DNA of 64,000 bases. Source: Candidatus Flexicrinis proximus (GTDB lineage Bacteria > Chloroflexota > Anaerolineae > Aggregatilineales > Phototrophicaceae). Location of the stretch: positions 248,001-312,000 of the forward strand of contig JADJQF010000003.1 of NCBI GenBank assembly GCA_016712885.1. Direction: 5' to 3'. Under the pieces are notes generated by a model. The model had not been told where the DNA came from. It worked only from the letters and a program-made list of their open reading frames with translations, and made no database searches. The stretch's first letter is position 1; every line of letters starts with the position of its first letter. Positions 51,094-60,751 of the stretch are shown here, piece by piece. Position numbers and translations under genes: made by a program.

Positions 51094-54000
51094 CTAGTTC
51101 TGACCGCGGAAGCCCTCAACTGGCGGCGGAGGCGGCGGAAGCAGCTGGCCCATATCTGGGCTGCTACCGTCGAGCGGAATACGCGAGCCTTCGCCGAATA
51201 CAGTACCTTCGGCGCTGCGGCGGCGCGGCGAGTCCAACCCGAGCAGAAGCAGACTCAGTTCGTCGAACGTCATCTTGCCGACAGTGGCGGTCGATGTCAC
51301 CGAGATGTCGATCTTTTTCACCGGGCCGTCAACGGTAAGGTTCGCGGTCGCGGTCGGGTTCCAGCCGTAAGATCCGCCCGGTACCGCTATTGTCGCCTTA
51401 TCCGTGCTGAAGACGCCGCCAACGTACTTAATCTTGACGATGATCTTGACCAGGCCGCCACTAACCGATTGGGCCTGCGACTGCGCGCTGAAATGTACCT
51501 GATCACCGGCTTTCATGCCGTATCCTTCATCGGTCAGCGACTGCTTCAGGATGCTTGACTCTCCAGCCGCGCCTACGAACATGAACGCACAGCTACCGAA
51601 AGTTGTAAAGGTCTTGGAGAGTGTGTTGCACTTGCGGCTGTCGGTTGTCCCGTTCGTGACTGTCCAGAAGTCCGCGAGGCCGTCGACATTGGTATCGTCT
51701 TCGAAGCCCCCGTTCTTGAGGATTTCGATGTCGCCCGTATTCAGGACATATACGAAGGCGCCATTGCTTGATTCGTGCGGAGTACCTCCCGGTGAAATGG
51801 CTGCGACCGTCCAGGTGTACGTGCCGTCGGACATGAGCGCCTTTTCGCCGGCAGTCGGGGTATAGTAGCAGACGCGATTGTTAAAGTCGCAGGCCAGCCC
51901 ATCAGCGTCAGCGACCGGCGTAAGGGTGGGACGATCAATCACCGAGCCGAGCCGCACATTGTTTGAAATCTGGATGACGTTCAGCGAATAGAACTCGGCG
52001 TCCTTGCTGTCATACCACGTGAACGGTGGCAGATTGTCCACTGTACGCACGAGTCCGCCGTCGGCAGGTCCATAGATGGGGAAGTCGCGCGGCTCGAGCA
52101 TATCGTTCACAACGAACGTCTGCGGGTTGTTGCTTGCGGGTGTCGTACCATACGGATTCGTCGCGGTGACCGTCCAGCTATACGAACCGTTGATCAGGTC
52201 CGCCAGGAGCCCGGCGTCCACCGGGATTTCGCACCTCGCCGTATTGCAGACGCTTGCTGCCGTGACGACGCGGTTTTCAGCGACGCCTGCCGGAGCGGAC
52301 GTGCGCGTTAGCGTGAAAGTGAAGTCGACCGCTTCTTCCGACGGCGCCCAGCGGAATTCGGCACGAACGGGATTGATAACCGATTCGTTTCCGACCGGGC
52401 GGCTAAGGCTGAATGGCCCCGGCGGGCAGCCTAAGGTCTTAACCTTGAGGATATTTGAGGGGGACCGGATACCGTCAGAGTCGACCGACATGATCCGATA
52501 GAGATAAACCGTGCAGGCCACCAGTGCCGTGTCATTGAATGCTTCGGCGTTCACCCCCAGTGTCTGACGATCACTGAAATCCGCGCTGGCCTGCAGCCGG
52601 CGCTGAACAACCATGTTGACTTCATTGCCGCTGTTGTCATCCCACGAGAGCGAGATATTGGTTGTACCCTTGCTGACGACGGCCAGATTATTGGGTGAGT
52701 TAGGCCCGGATTTCCCATGGAAGACATCGCTTGTGCTGTTCGTATCGCCGTCGACGATGTTGGTTGAGTAGGAGTCGAATGCGATCAAGCCACCGCTGTC
52801 GCTCAGGGCCGAATACACATTCGAGGGTCCGCTGGCCTGACTGCCATTGGTGCGAACGCTGGCGCGCGTGGTGATATGGGTCGTGCGGTCGTGTACGAAA
52901 ATATCTCCGGAGCCATTGGTGTCTCCAAAGACGAGGTTCGGGGCGTCCGAGTAGAAGGAAACGAAACGCCCGTTGTCGGTGATGTTCGCGTGATCGCTGG
53001 ACTCGGTAGGCTGATTGCCCTCACTGCTGATGCTCACGCGCTCGATGGCACCGGTCCCGATCTCGTAAACGAAGATATCGTCTTTCCCATTGGTATCATT
53101 CGGGACCAGATTTGAAGCGTTAGAGCGGAAAGCGACAAACGTTCCGTTACCGCTGATATGTGGGTTAAAACTCGGGCCATTGGGCGCCGCGCCGCCGATA
53201 CCGTTGATGCGGATGGTCGTGCCAAGCAACCGGTCACGGATAAATATATCCGCGTGTCCATTGCCGTCCGCGGTGTCGAGCAGGTTGCTGGCTATTGACG
53301 CAAAGGCGACGACCATGCCGTTATCACTGGGTGAAAACGTATTTGTGCCGTCTTCCATGTTCGCTTGCGACTCATTGTTCGCAAGGTTCACCCGTGAAAT
53401 CGGAAACCCGGCCACGGTGCGATCCATGATGAAGATGTCGGGCATGTTATTCGTATCGCCAACCACAAGATTGTTGGCCGACGACCGGAAAAGAACAAAC
53501 TGTCCGTTTCCGCTGATCTTTGGATTGGTGTTGCCGCCGTTGGCCTGTTGTCCGGTCGCGTAGTTCTTGCTGACATGGATCGTCTGCAGTGGGTTGGACG
53601 GGAAGGGGGCAGTACACCAGTCCACCACGAAAACGTCGGTCGTATTGTTCACATCGGCGGTTGCCGTGCCATTTTGTTGGGTGATGTTCATCGCGTCGGA
53701 CGAATATGCGATCAGACATCCGTTGTCGTCGATATCGATGTCCGGATAGGAGATTGGGAGATTGCCGTCCGTACGCGCCGTCTGTACGCCCATGTGGCCC
53801 AGGCTAAGGCGCAGGGTGCGATTAGTCGCTATGTCGCGCACAAACACGTCCCCAGCGAAGTTGGTATCGCCGGGAACAAGACCTTCTTTGTCAGACCAAA
53901 AGGCAACGCGCAGGCCATCCCCGTTAATAACAGGGTGCTGGATATTGATACCCTGGACGCCGGTGCTGCTTACACTGATGCGGCTGGTCGTGCGATACTG

Positions 54001-54099
54001 ACGAGCCTGGGCGGGAATAGGTGATAGCACGACCAATACCAGCATCAGCGCAACCACCGTCCACAGCCAATTGCTGGCAGGAGTTCGGCGTAGTCCCAT
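51094..54099 (-). CDS. Large secreted protein with PD40/TolB-like propeller repeats and fibronectin III-like domains
   Basis: The 1,001-residue protein has a signal peptide (to about residue 33, ending PAQA). Residues 35-475 hold about seven repeats of the form ISGNGxFVAFxSxASNLVxGDTN followed by DIFVxDR, as in TolB/PD40 propellers. Next is a fibronectin III-like region (about 480-560) and two further beta domains around 565-790 (EFRWAPSEEAVDFTFTLT and PPFTWYDSKDAEFYSLNVI). A C-terminal carbohydrate-binding-like domain (about 790-940, GGFEDDTNVDGLADFW) follows, then a basic RRRR stretch and a Pro tail. Likely an extracellular adhesin or sensor. The ATG at 54099 is preceded by GAGAGG. Monocistronic. 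Confidence 0.85.
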   Translation of the reverse strand: MGLRRTPASNWLWTVVALMLVLVVLSPIPAQARQYRTTSRISVSSTGVQGINIQHPVINGDGLRVAFWSDKEGLVPGDTNFAGDVFVRDIATNRTLRLSLGHMGVQTARTDGNLPISYPDIDIDDNGCLIAYSSDAMNITQQNGTATADVNNTTDVFVVDWCTAPFPSNPLQTIHVSKNYATGQQANGGNTNPKISGNGQFVLFRSSANNLVVGDTNNMPDIFIMDRTVAGFPISRVNLANNESQANMEDGTNTFSPSDNGMVVAFASIASNLLDTADGNGHADIFIRDRLLGTTIRINGIGGAAPNGPSFNPHISGNGTFVAFRSNASNLVPNDTNGKDDIFVYEIGTGAIERVSISSEGNQPTESSDHANITDNGRFVSFYSDAPNLVFGDTNGSGDIFVHDRTTHITTRASVRTNGSQASGPSNVYSALSDSGGLIAFDSYSTNIVDGDTNSTSDVFHGKSGPNSPNNLAVVSKGTTNISLSWDDNSGNEVNMVVQRRLQASADFSDRQTLGVNAEAFNDTALVACTVYLYRIMSVDSDGIRSPSNILKVKTLGCPPGPFSLSRPVGNESVINPVRAEFRWAPSEEAVDFTFTLTRTSAPAGVAENRVVTAASVCNTARCEIPVDAGLLADLINGSYSWTVTATNPYGTTPASNNPQTFVVNDMLEPRDFPIYGPADGGLVRTVDNLPPFTWYDSKDAEFYSLNVIQISNNVRLGSVIDRPTLTPVADADGLACDFNNRVCYYTPTAGEKALMSDGTYTWTVAAISPGGTPHESSNGAFVYVLNTGDIEILKNGGFEDDTNVDGLADFWTVTNGTTDSRKCNTLSKTFTTFGSCAFMFVGAAGESSILKQSLTDEGYGMKAGDQVHFSAQSQAQSVSGGLVKIIVKIKYVGGVFSTDKATIAVPGGSYGWNPTATANLTVDGPVKKIDISVTSTATVGKMTFDELSLLLLGLDSPRRRSAEGTVFGEGSRIPLDGSSPDMGQLLPPPPPPVEGFRGQN

Positions 54100-54310
54100 G
54101 AGGACACCTCTCATTCTTGAGCATTTATTGCGCTGATTATAGGCGGATTGTCACACCACGAAAATAGCGCGTAGGGTAAGCGGCGGAGCAACACCAACCC
54201 GAAACGAAGATTCACAGAAGTCCACAAGCAATTCTGCCATAGAGGCGGGTACAATTGGACGAGTATGCACCGAATCGCCTAAGGCGAATCAGCGTCACCG
54301 GGGGGATGGC

Positions 54311-57300
54311 TTGGCAGCGTTTCAACAGGTACTTGTCAGCGATCGCTATATGCTGCTGGAACCCCTTGGCCAAGGCGGAATGGGTACAGTCTATCGTGCC
54401 CTGGACCGGCTTACCGGCCAGGTCGTCGCGCTGAAGCGTGTGCGTACCGGCCGCGACCATGACCCCAATAACACGCTGGATGTCCGGCTTGCGCTGGCTC
54501 AGGAGTTCCGCCTGCTGGCAACGCTGCGCCACCCGCACATTATCTCAGTACTCGATTACGGGTTTGACGCGGAAGGCGTGCCGTTCTTCACCATGGACCT
54601 GCTGGAGGACCCTGAAGACATCCTGACGGTCGCCAAGCGCTCGCCCCTGACGACAAAAATCACGCTAGTTACGCAGATGCTTCAGGCTTTGGCGTATCTG
54701 CACCGGCGTGGGATCGTCCATCGCGACCTCAAGCCCGAGAATCTTTTGATCACGCGCGGTCACTTCAAGCTCCTGGACTTCGGTATCGCGTCCGCACATG
54801 ACCTCAAGGGTGTGACGAGTCCAGGCACCATAGGCGGCACCCTAGCCTATCTCGCACCGGAACTACTGCGGGGAGCCGAACCTACCGAGCCATCGGATCT
54901 GTATGCGGTAGGGATTTTGCTTTATGAAATGCTGGCGGGACGGCATCCCTACAATATCAATGACGCAGCGATGCTGGTCTTCGACCTGATGAACACCGAT
55001 GTCGACATGAATCGCATTAAGCCTGGTCCGGACGATCCGCCCCAGGTCGTTGCGGCAATTCGTTCCGTGATCCGAAAACTCCTGTATAAGCAGCCGGAAC
55101 ACCGCTACCAGCGTGCATGGCAGGTCGTGGAAGTCCTGTGTGCAGCGGCGGATATTCCTGCGCCGGCCGAGACCGGAGAAATTCGGGACAGCTTCCTTAT
55201 GTCAGCGCGGTTTGTGGGCCGCGAGGCGGAATTCGGCGCACTGCGCGAAGCGCTAGGCCAGGCAATGCAGCGGAAGGGAAGCATCTGGCTGGTCGGCGGG
55301 GAAAGCGGCGTCGGAAAAAGCCGCGTACTGGAAGAGCTGCGTGCCTATGCCCTGGTGCGCGGTGGATTGGTAGTGCGCGGTCAGGCCGCAGCCGAAGGCA
55401 GTCTGCCCTATCAGGTGTGGCGGGATCCGCTTCGCCGCCTGATTCTGACCTGCCCCTTAAGCGATCTCGATGCGGGTGTACTTAAACCGCTTGTGCCCGA
55501 TATTGCCAAGTTGATTGAGCGAGAAGTCCAGGACGCACCGGCGCTTGACAGCGAAGCGAACCGGATGCGTCTCGCGCAGACAATCCTGGATATGCTGCGG
55601 CGGCAAACTCAAACGACCGTCATCCTGCTGGAAGACCTGCACTGGACGCGCGAGAGCTTTGACCTCCTCAAGACAATCTCAGTAGGCGTTGCCGACCTGC
55701 CTGTCTTGATCGTCGGAAGCTACCGTGACGACGAACGGCCGGACCTCCCGGATATCCTCCCGTCTGCGAAGGTTCTCAAGCTGCAGCGCTTCACCAATAA
55801 CACGATTGCGGAGTTGAGCCGGGCGATCCTAGGGCCACTCGGCGCGCGCAAAGACATTCTGGTCTTGCTTGAGCGGGAGACCGAAGGAAACGTCTTCTTT
55901 GTTATCGAAGTCTTGCGCGCATTGGCCGACACAGCTGGCCGACTGGACGAGATCGGCGCGGTAACGCTTCCGCGCATGGTCGTCACTGGCGGTGTCCGCG
56001 CCGTGCTCCAACGCCGCATCAGCCGTCTTCCGGCTAGTGCCGTCGGGCTGCTCAATATCGCAGCAGTTGCAGGCCGCCGCATCGACGGTGCGGTGATGGC
56101 CCAGGTGACACCTGAGAGCGTCGATCTTGAAGGCTGGTTTACCGGCTGCGCCAATGCCGCTGTATTGGAATTTGTCGACGGTGATTGGCGGTTTACGCAC
56201 GACAAACTGCGCGAGACTCTATTGGACGCACTGCCGGAAGAACAGCGTCCGGGTCTGCATCGGATGGTTGCTTCCGCGTTGGAAGCCGTATATCCCAATG
56301 ATCCCGCGCGTGCGGTTCAGATGGCGGAGCACTTTAGGTTGGCGGGCGAAACCCGCAAACAGCTTCAGTATGTCTTGCTTGCCGCACGGCACGCGCGCGC
56401 CATCAGTCGCCACGAGGAATGCAGGCGCCTGTGCCAGGAGGCGTTGGAACTCCTGACTTCGCCGGATGAGCAGCGTATGTCGACACTGGCGCTGCTAGGC
56501 GACGCGTATTGGGACAACAACGCCTATGACGACGCCGAGAAGTGCTATATGGAGAGCCTCAAGCTGGCGCGGCGTCTCCGCAATATCTCCGGCTCGGCGG
56601 AAGCGCTGGTCGGCCTGGGATCGGTAGCATGGCGACAGGGTGACCTGGGGCTGGCGCAGCAGTTGTTCGGTGAAGGGCAGGCTCTGGCTGAGCGCGCCGA
56701 GAGCATGGACGGACTGGCCGATGCCTACAACGGCCTTGGGGTTGTGGCATTTGATCAAGGTGACTTCATTACGTCGCGCGATCACCTGGAAAAGTCGCTG
56801 CGGGTTGCTCAGGACGGCGCAGAGTCGTGGCGCGTTGCGCGCAACTTCGGAAATCTGGCAAAGGCGCTGAACTATCTGGGCGAGACGAATAAGGCGCGCG
56901 ATTACTGCGAGATCAGCTACGAACTGTTCCTGCAAATCGGTGACCGGCGGAACGCCGCCATCATGATCATCAACCTCGGTACGATTCTGGAGCAGCTCCG
57001 TGAGTATCAGGCAGCACGCCAGTGCTACGAGGAAGGGTTGATGATGTTCCGCGTCATGGGAAGCAACGTGGCGATCGTTACCTCTACCGGTACGTATTCC
57101 ACAGTCCCGATTGAGTCGGATCCGCTTGCCGGACCCTCGCGGGCGATCCAGCTTCAGGCGTTAACCACCGCGCGGCAGCTTGCCGATCCGTACCTGTCGT
57201 GCGCGCTCATCTCAAATATGGCAGTTTTGCACACACGCCTCCGCGAAACGGACGAATTGAAGGGTTTCCTGCTCGAACTGCTGGAACACGCTGTGGATAT

Positions 57301-57586
57301 GGGGCTGCGACCGCTGGAATGCGAAGTGCTGATCGTCTACGCGCAGCTGCTGCTGAATGAGCGGCGGGCGGAACGGGCGGCGGAGATTAGCGGACTGCTA
57401 GCCGTGCATATGCATGCCGCAGCAGTTGAACCCCGACTGTCACCGCTGCTGGATGCGATACTGCGGGTCCTGGATGCAGATGCCTTCAGAGACGCCCATG
57501 AGCGCGGAAAACTGATGAGCCTCGAAGCGGTCCTGGATCAGTCGCGTATCGACCTGCGCCGCACGCGTGTATCAATCGCCAGCTGA
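54311..57586 (+). CDS. Serine/threonine kinase fused to AAA-type ATPase and TPR repeats
   Basis: A 1,091-residue regulatory protein. Residues 12-275 are a Hanks-type kinase: GQGGMGTVYRA (20-30), Lys42, HRDLKPEN (137-144), DFG (156-158) and an APE-like APE at YLAPEL. Residues 300-560 are an AAA_16/STAND-type ATPase: FVGREAEF, Walker A GGESGVGKS (329-337), TVILLEDLHWTRE (Walker B). The C-terminal half (about 650-1091) is TPR repeats with the motif AYNGLGVVAFDQGD and DAYWDNNAYDDAEKCYMESL. Start TTG at 54311, with GGGGGG just upstream. Such proteins integrate signals; target unknown. No transmembrane helix, so cytoplasmic. Confidence 0.92.
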   Translation: MAAFQQVLVSDRYMLLEPLGQGGMGTVYRALDRLTGQVVALKRVRTGRDHDPNNTLDVRLALAQEFRLLATLRHPHIISVLDYGFDAEGVPFFTMDLLEDPEDILTVAKRSPLTTKITLVTQMLQALAYLHRRGIVHRDLKPENLLITRGHFKLLDFGIASAHDLKGVTSPGTIGGTLAYLAPELLRGAEPTEPSDLYAVGILLYEMLAGRHPYNINDAAMLVFDLMNTDVDMNRIKPGPDDPPQVVAAIRSVIRKLLYKQPEHRYQRAWQVVEVLCAAADIPAPAETGEIRDSFLMSARFVGREAEFGALREALGQAMQRKGSIWLVGGESGVGKSRVLEELRAYALVRGGLVVRGQAAAEGSLPYQVWRDPLRRLILTCPLSDLDAGVLKPLVPDIAKLIEREVQDAPALDSEANRMRLAQTILDMLRRQTQTTVILLEDLHWTRESFDLLKTISVGVADLPVLIVGSYRDDERPDLPDILPSAKVLKLQRFTNNTIAELSRAILGPLGARKDILVLLERETEGNVFFVIEVLRALADTAGRLDEIGAVTLPRMVVTGGVRAVLQRRISRLPASAVGLLNIAAVAGRRIDGAVMAQVTPESVDLEGWFTGCANAAVLEFVDGDWRFTHDKLRETLLDALPEEQRPGLHRMVASALEAVYPNDPARAVQMAEHFRLAGETRKQLQYVLLAARHARAISRHEECRRLCQEALELLTSPDEQRMSTLALLGDAYWDNNAYDDAEKCYMESLKLARRLRNISGSAEALVGLGSVAWRQGDLGLAQQLFGEGQALAERAESMDGLADAYNGLGVVAFDQGDFITSRDHLEKSLRVAQDGAESWRVARNFGNLAKALNYLGETNKARDYCEISYELFLQIGDRRNAAIMIINLGTILEQLREYQAARQCYEEGLMMFRVMGSNVAIVTSTGTYSTVPIESDPLAGPSRAIQLQALTTARQLADPYLSCALISNMAVLHTRLRETDELKGFLLELLEHAVDMGLRPLECEVLIVYAQLLLNERRAERAAEISGLLAVHMHAAAVEPRLSPLLDAILRVLDADAFRDAHERGKLMSLEAVLDQSRIDLRRTRVSIAS

Positions 57587-58672
57587 GGGCTTCAGACCCG
57601 GCAGACCACGATCGGACGACCATGGCGCATACGGCGCCTGCGTAAGCTGCGCGAGCTGGATCAGAACGGCGTCGTAGTTCACGCGCCATCCGGCAAAGTC
57701 CCGCCACGCCTGGTCTAGGTCGGTTTTCAGTGGTACCCCTACTGATCTCAACTGCTCGATAGCCTCGTTGAATTCGTCCTGTCCAATCGCAATCAGATCA
57801 TTCGATTCGGGATTGGTGGGGTAGGGCAGCGCAAAGTAGTCGGCAATGTGTCGCAAGCACAAGTACCCTGCTCGAATGCACAGAGCTGCCTGTGGCAGCT
57901 GCGGCTGGTCAATCACTGACCAGTACAGGGCTGCCGAGTCAAGCACTGCGCCCGCGGCAGTGATCCAAGAGTGGTGTGGTAGGGAAGAGCGGAAGAACAC
58001 GAGGGGCGTCAACGATGTATGACTCTCCTGAACTTCAGCAAACCAGACTTCCCACTCTCTGAATAGTCCTTCGAGGGTTTCCAGACCGCGGATACGGTAC
58101 GCGCGTGAGAGGAGTTCGACCGCCGCCGGCGGCGAACCAGCACGGACATCAAGAAGCGTAACCAGTGTTTCACGGCGGCTGAACGCGCTGTACATCGTCG
58201 GTAGGTAGGAAATCAGCAGGCCAATCAGGATCAGACCGAAAATCGCTTCGCTGAATTCGAACAGGTCGCGCACCAGGGTCCCGGAGGACTTGAATCCCAG
58301 TGTGAGCAGCGAGTAGCCCGAAATCATAACAGCATCATCCAGTCGCGGTTCGCCCAGCGCCCAGTACACCAGGGCGTAACCGATCATGACCAGCGCGAAC
58401 CATAAAACCGGCAGTGCGATCATGGCCGTTGGGGCGTACATCGCCATCAGTGTGTCACGCTCGTCATACGTTACAGTATGCCGCGTCCGCCACGCAAACA
58501 ACTTCAGTATGTTGCGAAAAACGAAGCTGGCGATCGCGTCGGGGGCGCTGCGTGGGAGCACGAATGTGCGCACGGCGCTGAGCATCGTGCGCCATACGAT
58601 TGTCACGCCCGCCATGATCAGTGCGACTCGGGCCAGTAGATCCAATACCGGTCGTAGGTCAATTTGAGGCAT
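57572..58672 (-). CDS. Membrane protein with potassium-channel-like pore loop and cytoplasmic domain
   Basis: The 366-residue protein has a helix at residues 12-33, another around 78-106, then a pore-loop-like segment AVMISGYSLLTLGFKSSG (114-131) and an inner helix LFEFSEAIFGLILIGLLISYLP (137-158). In ion channels the filter is TVGYG or TxGYG; here TLGF (124-127) stands in its place, so conduction or selectivity must differ. Residues 165-366 form a soluble helical domain. I start at 58672; the longer frame upstream lacks a ribosome site. Its stop overlaps the kinase's stop by 15 bases, tail to tail. Confidence 0.7.
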   Translation of the reverse strand: MPQIDLRPVLDLLARVALIMAGVTIVWRTMLSAVRTFVLPRSAPDAIASFVFRNILKLFAWRTRHTVTYDERDTLMAMYAPTAMIALPVLWFALVMIGYALVYWALGEPRLDDAVMISGYSLLTLGFKSSGTLVRDLFEFSEAIFGLILIGLLISYLPTMYSAFSRRETLVTLLDVRAGSPPAAVELLSRAYRIRGLETLEGLFREWEVWFAEVQESHTSLTPLVFFRSSLPHHSWITAAGAVLDSAALYWSVIDQPQLPQAALCIRAGYLCLRHIADYFALPYPTNPESNDLIAIGQDEFNEAIEQLRSVGVPLKTDLDQAWRDFAGWRVNYDAVLIQLAQLTQAPYAPWSSDRGLPGLKPSAGD

Positions 58673-58783
58673 AGTTGTCTTTGGGATCCCACAGGCGAGG
58701 GAAGAATTGTAGCGTAATCGCCCGCAAAGAAAAGGGGAGCACAAGCCTGTGCTCCCCAATCGAATCCAGACGGAGGGGCCGAG

Positions 58784-60145
58784 CTATGCCATGACAGGAA
58801 CACGCGCCTTGACGGTCATGGGCAGGCCGAACCTGGGACGGAGTGTGAACATATCCTGGGGTTCGACGGGGTGACCGGGGCGAAGCACAAGCTCGAAGCG
58901 TTGAGCAAGCACCGCAAGCACCAGCTTGGCTTCCATCATCGCAAAAGCGCTGCCAATGCAGATGCGCGGACCGTTGCCAAAGGGGATGTATGCGCTTTTT
59001 GGCAGCGACTTCTCGAACTCTTCAGTCCAGCGCTCAGGCCTAAACGACAGCGGCTCATGGTAAAGGACTGGATTGCGGTGCAGTCCGTAGATATTGAGGA
59101 TCAGGCCGGAGTTGACCTTGACCGGAACACCCAGGATGTCAACATTGACGGCGGGTTCGCGGGTTGTGACCCAGGCCGGCGGATACAGGCGCAGGACTTC
59201 CTTGACGAACTGGTCAAGGTATCGCAGTTGAGACAGATCCTCGATTGATGGCGCTCGGCCTCCCAATACGCTGTCTAGTTCGGCGCGCAGCTTCTCGGCG
59301 ATGTCCGGGTTTTGGGACAGGGCATACCACGCCCAGGTGAGTGCCTTGGCCGTTGTTTCATGGCCTGCCCCGAAAAGGGTCATGATCTCGTCACGCACCT
59401 GCTTGTCGGTCATACCGTTGCCGTCCTCATTCTGAGCCATGAGGAGCATCGACAGAGCATCCCCCTTATCGTCGACTTGCTGGCCGGTGCGCCCGCTGCG
59501 CCGATCAACGATAATCCGCTGGATCAGAGCCTGCAGTCGTTTGTTCGCTGCGTTGAAGCTCCGAATCTCTGGAAGAGGGAACCAGTACGGATAGGGGATG
59601 AGTCGGTCAAACTGGCGGTCTATCACTCGTAGTACTTCTGTGACAGCCTCTCGGAGCTCGGCTTCACTGCCGTCGACATCGGCGTCGAACCCTGCCTTAC
59701 TGATGATGTGCATGGTGATTTCCGACATTTGAGCTTCGACATCGATTTCGTCCCCATCTGCCCACAGATCAGCCTGGCGCTCTGCGAACGAGACCATGAT
59801 GTCGGCATAATTGGCGATTCGTTTGGTGTGGAAGGCTGGGGATACGAGCTTGCGCTGACTTTTCCAGAATTCGCCGTCATTGGTGAAGAGGCCCTGACCG
59901 AGCAGCGGTTTGGTGGCGTTTTTCGTGACGCGGCTCTTTACGTAATTCGCGGCGTCGGTGACCAGAACCTGATGGATTGCCTCAGGAGAATTGAGGACAT
60001 ACAGCGGAAATGGCCCAAACTTGTACTTCACGATGTCGCCGCGTTCCGCCGCCCGTAACAGGAAGTTGAGCGCGTTTGCCCTGAATTCAGGCATTGCGCC
60101 CATCAGCCAATGGCCTTTTGGCGCGATAGTAAATGTTACAGACAT
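58784..60145 (-). CDS. Cytochrome P450
   Basis: An intact 453-residue P450. WKSQRKLVSPAFHTKRIANY (95-114, C-helix), the I-helix oxygen motif AGHETT (260-265), the K-helix EVLR (316-319), and the haem loop FGNGPRICIG with Cys396. No membrane anchor, so cytoplasmic as in most bacteria. It resembles the broken P450 at 6.0-7.4 kb in the same blocks. Start at 60145, preceded by GGGAGG; an upstream in-frame ATG lacks one. It probably needs ferredoxin or another redox partner; none is encoded nearby. The small reductase-like gene at 60.3 kb diverges. Confidence 0.93.
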   Translation of the reverse strand: MSVTFTIAPKGHWLMGAMPEFRANALNFLLRAAERGDIVKYKFGPFPLYVLNSPEAIHQVLVTDAANYVKSRVTKNATKPLLGQGLFTNDGEFWKSQRKLVSPAFHTKRIANYADIMVSFAERQADLWADGDEIDVEAQMSEITMHIISKAGFDADVDGSEAELREAVTEVLRVIDRQFDRLIPYPYWFPLPEIRSFNAANKRLQALIQRIIVDRRSGRTGQQVDDKGDALSMLLMAQNEDGNGMTDKQVRDEIMTLFGAGHETTAKALTWAWYALSQNPDIAEKLRAELDSVLGGRAPSIEDLSQLRYLDQFVKEVLRLYPPAWVTTREPAVNVDILGVPVKVNSGLILNIYGLHRNPVLYHEPLSFRPERWTEEFEKSLPKSAYIPFGNGPRICIGSAFAMMEAKLVLAVLAQRFELVLRPGHPVEPQDMFTLRPRFGLPMTVKARVPVMA

Positions 60146-60314
60146 AGCAGCCTCCCTCTGGCTTGTGCTATCCTGTGAAAAATTGCACAAGTTTCAGTGT
60201 ATGTAGGAGTCGCCAAAGTGTCAACCAGTCAACTTCTGCTGCAGCACATATGCGTGCCCGATACGGCGGGTATATGATTCAGGAGTGTATTTACCGAATT
60301 CATCCGGAGGAAAC

Positions 60315-60692
60315 ATGCAAGGTTTTTCGAGCCTGAGTGGCGCGCAGTATATGAGTCTCAGGACATTCAGGAAGTCGGGTGTGGCCGTAACGACACCAGT
60401 GTGGTTTGCCGAAACGGGCGGCAAACTCTACTTTCTTACGGCCAACGATGCCGGAAAGGTAAAGCGAATCCGCAACAACCAGCAGGTGACCGTTGCCCCG
60501 TGTACGGCGAGCGGCAAGGTGTTGGGCGGTTCAGTAAGCGGGACCGCGCGGATACTGACGGAAAGCGAATTCGCTTCGGCAGACCGGCTTCTCTGCGCCA
60601 AGTACGGACTACAGAAACGCCTGCTCGATTTATATGTCGCGATTCGAGGAAAGCGAAAAGCCACCATCTTCCTTGAAATCACGCCCGTCTAG
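60315..60692 (+). CDS. PPOX-class (pyridoxamine oxidase-like) F420- or FMN-dependent oxidoreductase
   Basis: A 125-residue protein of the split-barrel fold. KSGVAVTTPVWFAETGGKLYFLTANDAGKVKRIRNNQQVTVAPC is the FMN/F420-binding half, and the GTARILTESE region is conserved. Length fits the small PPOX family (Rv2061-like). It reduces an unknown compound. Start at 60315 because GGAGG lies 6 bases upstream. It diverges from the P450 gene but convergent with relA. Confidence 0.85.
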   Translation: MQGFSSLSGAQYMSLRTFRKSGVAVTTPVWFAETGGKLYFLTANDAGKVKRIRNNQQVTVAPCTASGKVLGGSVSGTARILTESEFASADRLLCAKYGLQKRLLDLYVAIRGKRKATIFLEITPV

Positions 60693-60751
60693 CGCCTGCA
60701 GGAAGGTATGCCGCCGCGGCACTCAAACAACGGAACGTGAAATGCCGGCCG

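Noticed and set aside
54271..54290. Imperfect inverted repeat TCGCC-TAA-GGCGA upstream of the kinase
   Set aside because: Short arms and GC-rich background; not strong enough to list as an operator.
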